Shown one piece after another: positions 7,317-15,138 of a DNA stretch of 16,250 nucleotides. The stretch's first letter is position 1. Each line of letters starts with the position of its first letter. This stretch comes from Gracilaria caudata (taxonomy: Eukaryota > Rhodophyta > Florideophyceae > Gracilariales > Gracilariaceae). Position numbers and translations under genes: made by a program. The DNA is taken from the NCBI GenBank assembly GCA_030374735.1, contig JASCIV010000579.1, positions 1-16,250 of the forward strand, in the 5' to 3' direction. Under the pieces are notes generated by a model that saw nothing but the letters and a program-made list of their open reading frames with translations, was not told where the DNA came from and did no database searches.

Positions 7317-9683
7317 ATGGCCGAACTGGACAGTCAGACATGGGGTCTCATCCTCAATCTGTGCGTGGGAACAGCCACCGTCATCATCTGTCTCATCGCC
7401 TTCGACATCCTTCGTCGACGCGTGCCCTCCGTGTTCGAGGCTCGTCGCGCGCTCAACAACGCCCGATTACGCCTTGATTACTTTGGCAACCGCGTGTATA
7501 GTCCGCCTCCGCCTTCGTACAGACTGCTTGGATGGCTCGCGCCCCTCGTTCGTATTGAATTGGATACCGTTGCCGTTACACACGGTCTCGATACCGCTTT
7601 GTTTTTGCGATACTTGAGAACCATGGCAGCGCTCTTTTTGCTGATGTTTGTCCCGGCTATTGTGCTTTTGCCTGTATTTAAAACCGCCGATTTTCTGTCG
7701 CAGACCAACCCGGATACCGTTGGCGTTCAGATGTTTTCGCTGTCCAATGTCGATCCGAACGACAAGTGGAGGTTTTGGGTGGTGCTTGCCATGGATTATC
7801 TCGTGCTCATTATCACCTGTCACGTCATCTACCGAGAGTTTCAGGTGTATACAAAGCATCGAAAGAGTTATCGTGCCTCCAGTAATCCTGCCAATTATGC
7901 CATCGTTGTTCAGGATATTCCCGAACAAAATTGTTCCGAACAAGCCATTTATGAATATTGGAACGCGCTGCTGCCCAACAAGATTGCAAGGGTCTTCTTC
8001 GTGCGAGATGCGTCAAAGCTTGTCACCAAGCATCAAAAGTTTTGGATGGCCGTTAAAAAGAGAGAGCGAGCCGAGTGGGATCTTCACTTCAATGAAAAAC
8101 TGCATGGTAGACGACCTACGCACAAGGTTGGCTTCTGCTCTTGTTGTCGAGGTTCTTCTGCTGCCGTGGATTCCATAAATTATTGGGCTGAACAGCAACA
8201 TCATTACGCCAACAAGATTACTCTTTATCAACAATCATCCAACGTCAATCTCTCGCCGCCAACCAGAGCAGCAGTCATCGTGTTTACAACTCGCAGAGCC
8301 GCCAGCGACGCCGCGCAAATAAACTTTGCTCGCAGTCCCAACGAGTGGCGAGTCGAACGTGCCCCGGAGCCAAAATCTGTCAACTGGCCTGCGTTTGGTA
8401 TTCCCGGCTGGCAAAGGGGCATACGAACAACCATTACCACCTTCTGTTCTATGCTTCTCGTATTGTTTTGGATTATTCCTGTTACCTTCATCATGAGTCT
8501 CACTAATCTCCAACAACTTGCCGAGCTTGAAATTCGTGGCCAGACTCCGTTTTCGTTCCTGGACGGCGTTCAGGATTGGATCCCGGCGCTCAATGGTTTC
8601 ATTGAAAGTTTCTTGCCAGCTATTATTCTGTCGGTGTTCCTGGGTTTGATACCAACCTTCTTTCGCATATTTGTGTCCATATCCAGGATTTCTTCCATTG
8701 CTAAGATCGACATGTACATCAGGGATTGGTACTTCACTTTTGTGGTGTTCTCAAATTTCCTGTTTGTCATTGTCGCGGGATCGCTGTTAGACAAGCTTGT
8801 TGAAATCATTCAGGAACCTGGCCAGGCTGCCGAATTTCTCGCGTCTTCTGCTCCGAAGCAAGGCGCATTCATGATGAATTTCATCCTTCTCAAAGCGCTG
8901 TCCGAAACGCCCAAAGAAATCCTTCAGATTGGTCGAGTGGTTGTTCGTGCCATATTCCTCAAGTACTTTGCACGTACAACTCGCGAAAAGAATGATGTTG
9001 AGACAGGCTCTACGCTCTTTCAATATTACCGCTATTACGGTATTGCGCAGCTTATCGCTCTTCTTGGTCTCATATACAGCACGATCGCGCCTTTTATTAT
9101 TCCTATCACATTTGTGTACTTTGCTGTCATGTATTTGGTGTGGAAGTACAACTTGTGCTTCTCGCTGCACAACGACTACGAGGATGGTGGTCGTATGTAT
9201 GGCGGCGCTCTGTACGCACTGTGGTTGAGCGTGTTCTTGCATTTTGTGACCATGATTGGAATCTTCGGCGTGAACGAAAACCCGGCGCAGTCTGTCTTGG
9301 TCGTGCTTCCGGCAGTAATTTCCGTGGTGTTCCTATTTTACTGCCGAAGAAGATTTTTGAGGGTGTGTGAGCATGGCTCGGTGCTTGAGACTCAGATTGT
9401 CGTGGATGAACAAGACGGTGTCGATATGATTCCTGATGAACTTGCAGCAAAGTACCTACATCCAGGCTTTGAACTTCTGCCCGATCCGATTGAGAATCTC
9501 AACGGTGTGGACGACAAGACTGGTGATAGAACTCCCGAATTGCAGGAGGACATAGAGTTGGGGTCGATTCCTGTCAGTGGCAAGAAAGGACTGGACCAAC
9601 CTCCTCAAAACTCGGTTTCAAGTGAAGAATGGAAAGATGCGTTTGGAACAGCACCTCTTGAGGAGAACACCCACCCGCCATGA
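7317..9683 (+). CDS. OSCA/CSC1/TMEM63-family mechanosensitive cation channel
   Basis: The product is 788 residues from ATG 7317 (MAEL, G at +4). The upstream open frame has no ATG. The layout is that of the fungal CSC1 and plant OSCA family. An N-terminal membrane helix (about 10-32) is followed by helices at about 98-122 and 152-172. A cytosolic loop at about 178-350 contains the PHM7-type RNA-recognition-like fold, with NPANYAIVVQDIPE at its start and TRAAVIVFTTRRAASDA near its end. The pore domain (RSN1_7TM, about 360-680) has roughly seven or eight hydrophobic helices, including PAIILSVFLGLIPTFFRIF and NFILLKALSETPKE. The C-terminal tail of about 110 residues is acidic and cytosolic. Known members form dimeric, tension-gated, calcium-permeable channels used in hyperosmotic sensing. 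Membrane location (plasma or organellar) cannot be told. The gene has no introns. Membrane segment limits are estimates by eye. Confidence 0.92.
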   Translation: MAELDSQTWGLILNLCVGTATVIICLIAFDILRRRVPSVFEARRALNNARLRLDYFGNRVYSPPPPSYRLLGWLAPLVRIELDTVAVTHGLDTALFLRYLRTMAALFLLMFVPAIVLLPVFKTADFLSQTNPDTVGVQMFSLSNVDPNDKWRFWVVLAMDYLVLIITCHVIYREFQVYTKHRKSYRASSNPANYAIVVQDIPEQNCSEQAIYEYWNALLPNKIARVFFVRDASKLVTKHQKFWMAVKKRERAEWDLHFNEKLHGRRPTHKVGFCSCCRGSSAAVDSINYWAEQQHHYANKITLYQQSSNVNLSPPTRAAVIVFTTRRAASDAAQINFARSPNEWRVERAPEPKSVNWPAFGIPGWQRGIRTTITTFCSMLLVLFWIIPVTFIMSLTNLQQLAELEIRGQTPFSFLDGVQDWIPALNGFIESFLPAIILSVFLGLIPTFFRIFVSISRISSIAKIDMYIRDWYFTFVVFSNFLFVIVAGSLLDKLVEIIQEPGQAAEFLASSAPKQGAFMMNFILLKALSETPKEILQIGRVVVRAIFLKYFARTTREKNDVETGSTLFQYYRYYGIAQLIALLGLIYSTIAPFIIPITFVYFAVMYLVWKYNLCFSLHNDYEDGGRMYGGALYALWLSVFLHFVTMIGIFGVNENPAQSVLVVLPAVISVVFLFYCRRRFLRVCEHGSVLETQIVVDEQDGVDMIPDELAAKYLHPGFELLPDPIENLNGVDDKTGDRTPELQEDIELGSIPVSGKKGLDQPPQNSVSSEEWKDAFGTAPLEENTHPP

Positions 9684-10337
9684 CAGAATTCTCGGAGCCT
9701 ACATCTTTGAACAGACCTTGTCACCACTGCAAACAGCAATTAAGTACTGCCCTTTCGCACCTTTGCCTTTCTTATTTTCGATATGATCAACGTTTCATCG
9801 TTGGACCACCCAATTATCCTGGAAACTATAATCTAGACTCTGCAATTATTTCCTGTCCACCCAGTTTTTCGCCGTGGATGCGTGCTTTCTTTTGTGTAGG
9901 TGTTGGTGAAGTCTTGGTGGGTAGGCCCCCCCCTTGTACCCTGCTTGTACCGTACCACGGACGTACAGAAGAGTTACATTTTTGAGGTGTACAGAACGAG
10001 AGAACTCAAATCTAAGGACTCAAATGTACAAGAAGAGGTGGAAAAATACATTTGTCACATACAGCTGAAGCCGTTTAACATCCTAATTACTCTCTTCTCC
10101 TCAGTAAATTGAATTTCGCACTTTGATAAACGTTTCAAACAGATTGGCGAATGCTTGGCGACAAACAGATGTACGGATTTCGTGGGGCTTGTTCCAAGTC
10201 TTCCAGAACTCTATATCGAACCTCCGTTCATCTATTGATGCGAAATCCTACTGATGGTGAGGGTGTTAATTCCACGTTGCTCGTTAAGATACAGGGACGG
10301 GCGGTACCGACTCATTGCATGCGACGGCAGATCAGTA
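9684..10337. other. Intergenic region between converging OSCA and glycosyltransferase genes
   Basis: This holds the 3' untranslated regions of both genes and nothing else that I recognise. A run of eight C occurs near 9926-9933. A 101-codon frame (9680-9985) starts in an ATGA overlap with the OSCA stop but has no recognisable content and is not called. No RNA gene is visible. Confidence 0.6.
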
Positions 10338-12500
10338 TTAGTGCGGATAGCTTTTGAAGTTATACCGCAGAGCCTCGCGAACAGTTTCCATATCACACGT
10401 CTTGTTATCCGCCTGCAGGAACCAATGACCAAACTTGATTGCCCTACTCTTTTTCTTCTCTGTTCCTGAGATGAAGTTGTTATTGATGATCACTGGCCGC
10501 TTCGACTCTTCAGTTTTGTACATTCCCGAGTACCACGAGCCGCCGACAAACAGCTGGGCGTTGAGGAGCCCGAGTGCAACTGGAAAGTCTCGAATAAATT
10601 CCGAGTTAAAAAGAAGAAGGTCACTGAGATGGTGCTGGTCATGCTTAACGAAAGTCGAGTTATGTATCTCCATCTTCTCGACCTCTTTCAATTGGTAGTC
10701 GGCTCTGAATCGCGAGTACACTTCACTCCACATTCGACGAGTCGACAAAACCGATCGTAGCAGTACGGTATTTCCAGCGACGTTGTGTTGGGTATCAAGT
10801 GTTCCAACCATATCTGATCCGGCTTCGAGTTCTTTGTTGATATAATCGAATGGGTTCTGTAACCATACCTGATCGGTTTCAAACAGAAACACATCAATGC
10901 CACGGTCAAGCAAGTCGCGGATCAGACGAGTACGCATGAGCATGAGCTTCCAATATGCGGGTTGGCCGTATATAACGTCCTGTGAATCCATGTTATCGGC
11001 GCTAAGAGCGTCCAAGATGTCAATCGTCTCGCCGATTCCCAATTCCTTCACCTGCTGCTTTGACATTTCATCCAAAGTGATCCACACGATATGGGGAGGA
11101 GCAAATCTTCCACCCTGCACATTGCACACCCAGCTCCGAGTGAGTTCCATGAACTTGTGGTTCACAATTGTCAAAGACACCATTTTAGGTTTCTGACTGA
11201 CAATCTTCTTCAGGGCATTGAGGTATCCACTTCCTAGGTCGGCATCAACAGGTTCATACCAAACTGTACCAACGCTTAGTACATCTCCGTAGGACGTAGA
11301 ATACAGACCAAGAGCAGTATCATTAGGCGTGGATTCTAGTTGTAGCGATTTAGTAGACTCAGAAAGGCCCGATAGTGAAACTCCCAAGTTGCTTTCCGCT
11401 GTCAAAACGCGAATTGTATAGTTTGCAGCCCATCGCGGAAACCATCGCTCCCACACAAGATATGAGTTGTGAGCGTAGGAATAGTCCTTCCCGACCACTT
11501 CTCCAAACTCGGTAAGGCGTGTATCTCTGTGATTCTTATTCGTTGATTTCCAGAACGCGGGGACTCCAGGAAGGGTATCCCATGTGTGTGGCCATGAAAC
11601 CCATTCTCTTTTCTGGTTGGCAAACCAGTGAGAGAAAAATTGCCAAACGTTCGGACCATACGTGCGAATGGGCGAGAAGGCGCAAGTTGTATTCAAAGAA
11701 CCCACCGGCATGGCCCACCACGGGGTGTAGCCGCCCTCGCCGTAGCATCCAATTACAGCTCCACCGATGTCCTGCCGTCCACCATCTGCATAATGGCGCC
11801 TTGTGGCTTGGTGAGCTAATTGGATCCAGGCAAGCGCGCGGTCCGTAAACGAAATACTATCACGCAAGAATATGATCTTCGTGCTGCTTGCAACGTCGCG
11901 AAGCGACAAGTCGCCCCACATGCGAACACCGTTGTGCAAATGAGTTTCCACGGCACATCCCTCGCCACGTCCAACGCAAAAGCCGTGATAACGCGCTAGC
12001 GCTTTCAAATCAGCCTCGGTGGCAACGTAAATTCGATGTACGCATGTGCTGCCTGCCACATTGAGATTCGAAAGACCTAGCAATGATTGATGTGCCGTAG
12101 ATGAATTGACCAGCGATACGAACATATACTGCGGCGCCACCGCGACCAACGGATCCGTGGCTGCGCGACATCTTGCATTTGATCGAAATAAAAACGGCGT
12201 ACGCGTCAAGACTTTGGCGAGCCAAGAGGAGAAAAGGAAGAGCAGAGCAAGCGCGAGCAGCGCGAGAACGAAAAGAACGGCGGCAATGAACCTGAGACGA
12301 GCGGCTCGGTTGCGTCGCGAAGGCTTGCGTTGATTACGCAAGTTCCAGGGAATTCCATCACGGGATGAGATGTCATTTTGGAGCGCGTCACTTGCGAGAG
12401 TCGGGCGCGAGGCAGGCTTTGCTCTGTGGCTTGTCATGAGGCGCACGAGTGTGCGCTCAACGACTTTGCCGACGTGCACACGCGATAGCGTATTTCCCAT
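10338..12500 (-). CDS. Type II membrane glycosyltransferase with C-terminal nucleotide-diphospho-sugar transferase domain
   Basis: The product is 720 residues from ATG 12500 (MGNTLS, G at -3 and +4). The frame runs a little further upstream but only from a TTG codon. A cytosolic N-terminus of about 70 basic residues leads to one hydrophobic helix (about 71-94), then a large lumenal part with many NxS/T sites. This is the usual design of Golgi glycosyltransferases. The C-terminal region (about 441-690) fits the nucleotide-diphospho-sugar transferase family (PF03407, GT77-like). It has IVNHKFMELTRSWVCNV at its start, YWKLMLMRTRLIRDLL, the acidic metal/nucleotide motif in FLFETDQVWLQNPFDYI (Glu541-Thr-Asp543) and HDQHHLSDLLLFN. 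The middle region (about 124-388) has features of a second GT-A-like domain (IIFLRDSISF, FSPIRTYGPNVWQFF, YLVWERWFPRW). Likely role: transfer of pentose or hexose to a glycoprotein or cell-surface polysaccharide. Donor and acceptor are unknown. No intron is seen. Confidence 0.83.
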   Translation of the reverse strand: MGNTLSRVHVGKVVERTLVRLMTSHRAKPASRPTLASDALQNDISSRDGIPWNLRNQRKPSRRNRAARLRFIAAVLFVLALLALALLFLFSSWLAKVLTRTPFLFRSNARCRAATDPLVAVAPQYMFVSLVNSSTAHQSLLGLSNLNVAGSTCVHRIYVATEADLKALARYHGFCVGRGEGCAVETHLHNGVRMWGDLSLRDVASSTKIIFLRDSISFTDRALAWIQLAHQATRRHYADGGRQDIGGAVIGCYGEGGYTPWWAMPVGSLNTTCAFSPIRTYGPNVWQFFSHWFANQKREWVSWPHTWDTLPGVPAFWKSTNKNHRDTRLTEFGEVVGKDYSYAHNSYLVWERWFPRWAANYTIRVLTAESNLGVSLSGLSESTKSLQLESTPNDTALGLYSTSYGDVLSVGTVWYEPVDADLGSGYLNALKKIVSQKPKMVSLTIVNHKFMELTRSWVCNVQGGRFAPPHIVWITLDEMSKQQVKELGIGETIDILDALSADNMDSQDVIYGQPAYWKLMLMRTRLIRDLLDRGIDVFLFETDQVWLQNPFDYINKELEAGSDMVGTLDTQHNVAGNTVLLRSVLSTRRMWSEVYSRFRADYQLKEVEKMEIHNSTFVKHDQHHLSDLLLFNSEFIRDFPVALGLLNAQLFVGGSWYSGMYKTEESKRPVIINNNFISGTEKKKSRAIKFGHWFLQADNKTCDMETVREALRYNFKSYPH

Positions 12501-13260
12501 TCCGTATCGGTATAGGCACGAATTGTATTGAAACAATTATCATAGATGATCTACCTTCGTACTGACAAATCGGCCGCTTCCTGCGGGCAGCACAGAGGCC
12601 GGAAAAGGCGGCGGGGCATTAGTTCTGCACTCTGGCCGGAACAAGTGAACGAGTGGATGCCGTGGCTCGTTCCAGCGCGTGGTCAGCATTGAGTTATTCA
12701 CAACTTCGAGTGGTGGTGTAGTGCCGGTTTATACTATAAAAGTTTATAAAGCTTGCAGTTTCTTCATCTTACCAGCATTGAACGGCAGGTTTGTTGCATC
12801 TCAGCCACAACTCTTTTTTTTTGCGCTGCCTTTTGCTAAACGCAAAGCACAGTATCTTCGTAGAATACTGCTCTTCCTTGCTACCCGCACTTTGTATCAT
12901 ACCATTTCTCGCACAGAATGCTTTTGATAAACTTATTTGCTGATCTTTCAAATTTTTGAAATTCAAATGGAAGAGCCATGTATAACATAATGCTCTCCCC
13001 GGGGAAGAGTCTCCCAGTTTATCGTTTCCTCATTCTGTACATAACCATATATGTAGGCGCTCAGGATATGGCAGCTTTTGTTCGCTCTTCATAGCACCTC
13101 CGAAAAAATGGCCTCTTCTGTGCCTCTTGTGAACTGAAAGGAGGTGTGGATGAGGTTATGAGATGCCGTTCAAAGACAACGAGACCAAGTGTCAGAAACA
13201 TGTGATTCTGTGTTCCATCTGATCACCAAAGCACAGCAATTGCAATCAAAACGCTTTGAA

Positions 13261-13314
13261 GCTTTGGCATTGGTGTCAAATGACACAACTGTCATTTGAC
13301 ACCAATGCCAAAGC
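13261..13314. repeat. Perfect inverted repeat: 25-bp arms, 4-base loop
   Basis: The left arm 13261-13285 (GCTTTGGCATTGGTGTCAAA then TGACA) is exactly the reverse complement of 13290-13314. The loop CAAC lies at 13286-13289. The pairing stops sharply on both sides. Each arm contains an internal imperfect dyad, TGTCAAATGACA (13274-13285) and TGTCATTTGACA (13290-13301). The element could fold as a hairpin in RNA or a cruciform in DNA. It lies about 710 bp upstream of the nicotinamidase start and 760 bp upstream of the glycosyltransferase start. Its function is not known from sequence. Confidence 0.95.
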
Positions 13315-13575
13315 ATGAGTGCCATAACAGCCTCTGAAGTGAGTGTGAATCACGGGACCAGAGGCGTTTGAAGTGGAGTGTTGTGTGAACGGGCCGAGCG
13401 AAGCGCAGTTCTGACCAGGTTCTGACAAGCGGCGTTCAGTGCGGAGCAGCGCAGTGGAATATTTGGCGGCGGGCCGGCGCTTGTTGCAGCGTGGCGTGAC
13501 AGCAGCGTTACATGAACCTTTGACCTGTGTGAAAGGCTGCCACAGCTGGACTGACACACCAGCAGAGCCTTCGAT

Positions 13576-13612
13576 GATGACCGCGGCGATGACCGCGGCG
13601 ATGGACCGCGGC
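13576..13612 (+). repeat. Short tandem repeat of GATGACCGCGGC, three units
   Basis: There are two exact 12-bp copies (13576-13587, 13588-13599) and a third with one inserted G (13600-13612). Each unit contains the palindrome CCGCGG. The repeat lies in the upstream region of the nicotinamidase gene. Confidence 0.85.
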
Positions 13613-14024
13613 GTGGCTCTTGCTGGCAAGCTCCGTGGTCATTCAACCAATGCGTTCCGCTTCGCGCACAAGTTGTGTAAGGAAGGAGCGCGATACGCGT
13701 GCTTCCGGAGCGCAGGGAGGCTGGGAGGCAGGGAGCGAGGCAGTTGGTGAGGCAGTGAGAATCTGCCGCACGGAGATTCGGGCGACAAGGAGGAACCGCA
13801 AAGATACAAAGGTACGGGTCGCGCACAGCGTTCTCCGATACCTTGCGCATGAGCATTGTTGTCTTTTCTCCGCTTTTTTTCGGTCGTTTTTGGGACACAG
13901 CGGAGAAGCAAAGGGCGGAGATTTACAGCATTCCCGCCCACACATCGCAGCCTGCGATTCGCAGGCGAAGAACGCCACAAGCAGTTGTACGTCCCGCCGG
14001 CGGCCCTTCGCAGCGATCAGCGAG

Positions 14025-14922
14025 ATGCGCTCTTCAGACAGCGCGCTCATCATTGTTGACGTTCAGAACGACTTCCTTCCAACGGGCAGTCTTGCGGTGC
14101 CGCAAGGCGATGATGTCATCCCCGTGATCAATCACCTCGTCACCACAATCCACTTCACCGGAGGTGTGTACATGTCAAAGGACTGGCACCCTTCCACCCA
14201 CACATCCTTCGCCAGCAATCACCCCGGAAAGACACACTTCGACACTGTCGCAATCGAAATCGATGGCGTGCAGTACGACCAGACAATGTGGCCTGACCAC
14301 TGCGTTCAGCACTCGCACGGAGCGCAGTTTGCACACAATCTACAGATCGCTGATAACGCTGTCACCATCCTCAAAGGTATGGACCCGCGCTACGACTCCT
14401 ACTCTGCGTTCTATGACAATGCGAAGAAGACACACACAAACCTTGACAGCTTGTTGAAGAACGCAAACGTAAGCACCGTACATATCTGCGGGCTGGCCAC
14501 CGATGTATGCGTGCTTTTCACCGTGATGGATGCCATCACGCTCGGCTATCACACCGTAATTGTTTCAGATGCATGTGTAAGTTTCTATCATCCACCGTAT
14601 TGCGCGTAAACATGCAGTCGAATAGGCGCGCGCTTTGGGCGAGACGATACAGCTGTACGCTCGCAGAGACAGCTCGCCAGGAGAGTCGCACCGGTCGCAC
14701 CGGTCGCACCAGTCGCACCAGTCGCACCAGTCGCTGAGGCTTGTCCGGTTCCAATCAAATTTACCACCATCATAAACACGAAATCTAACTAATGTGAGCG
14801 CCAATCCCAATCCGCAACACCAGAGAGGTCTATCACCCGAATCAACGGACCAAGCTGTCTCCAAAATGAAGGCTGCAGGCGCAAAGGTTGTCACAGCCGC
14901 AGAGCTAGAACAGCAAGTATGA
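14025..14922 (+). CDS. PNC1: Nicotinamidase (isochorismatase-like hydrolase), two exons
   Basis: Exons are 14025-14576 and 14824-14922 (phase-0 intron), giving 216 residues, the same size class as fungal Pnc1. It hydrolyses nicotinamide to nicotinate and ammonia in NAD salvage, most likely in the cytosol or nucleus. The cysteine-hydrolase triad is visible: Asp12 in IIVDVQNDF, Lys117 in ILKGMDPRYDSYSAF and Cys162 in GLATDVCV. The metal site is Asp53 and His55 in SKDWHP, plus His92 in MWPDHCVQ, which is the nicotinamidase signature that separates it from isochorismatases. The second exon supplies the usual ending SDAC-RGLSPEST...MKAAGAKVVTAAEL. An in-frame ATG at 13650 would add 125 residues, but these look non-coding and the chosen start abuts the first beta strand as in the family. 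Confidence 0.93.
14577..14823 (+). other. Spliceosomal intron of the nicotinamidase gene (247 bp)
   Basis: The donor GTAAGT follows the TGT codon at 14574-14576. The acceptor CAG ends at 14823. A branch-point motif CTAAC lies at 14785-14789, about 34 bp upstream of the acceptor. Splicing restores the conserved C-terminal strand and helix of the family. Retention would stop translation at 14607-14609, after the catalytic cysteine but before the final helix. The intron also contains a 9-bp minisatellite. Confidence 0.92.
14685..14729 (+). repeat. 9-bp tandem repeat GTCGCACCR, five units, inside the intron
   Basis: Two units end in G (14685-14702) and three end in A (14703-14729), followed by a partial GTCGC. 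The split into two variant blocks suggests expansion by slippage or unequal exchange. It lies well away from the splice signals. Confidence 0.95.
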
Positions 14923-15138
14923 GCAGAAGCGAACACAATCAGCCGTTGCTGAGCAAACTGCATCCTGCCCTATACAAAGCAGGTGACCACGCCATCGGTA
15001 AACGCCTCACAAACGCAATAAATACAGCGCGATACCAGATGTGAGGCAAACGTCAACAAGGCGGTGTAAAAACGCGCAGCAGCTGCAGGCCCCCTTGCAG
15101 GCACACACAACAAACTAAAAGCAAAAAAGGCTGATGCG
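14923..15138. other. Intergenic region between converging nicotinamidase and RhoGAP-like genes
   Basis: These 216 bp between the two facing stops hold the 3' untranslated parts of both genes. No reading frame of note, RNA gene or repeat is seen. Confidence 0.6.

Larger units (their letters stand above)
12501..14024. promoter_or_regulatory. Divergent intergenic region between glycosyltransferase and nicotinamidase
   Basis: This 1.5-kb spacer has head-to-head genes on either side and no supported gene inside. It contains a TATAAAAG word at 12735-12742 in plus orientation with no gene close downstream, a perfect hairpin at 13261-13314 and a 12-bp tandem repeat at 13576-13612. From about 13600 the frame of the nicotinamidase is open for about 135 codons, with one in-frame ATG at 13650, but the predicted extension resembles no domain. 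A GC-rich promoter or leader for the nicotinamidase is the simplest reading of 13400-14024. Confidence 0.55.

Noticed and set aside
9680..9985. 101-codon frame starting in an ATGA overlap with the OSCA stop
   Set aside because: Such overlaps signal coupled translation in bacteria, but this is a eukaryotic nuclear region. The product has no recognisable content and lies in the expected 3' untranslated region.
12679..12927. 82-codon plus-strand frame after the TATAAAAG region
   Set aside because: It starts at GTG, has no family resemblance and no ATG in a useful place.
13350..13898. 182-codon minus-strand frame in the nicotinamidase upstream region
   Set aside because: It has no recognisable domain and overlaps other equally open frames. 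It is best explained by GC-rich composition.
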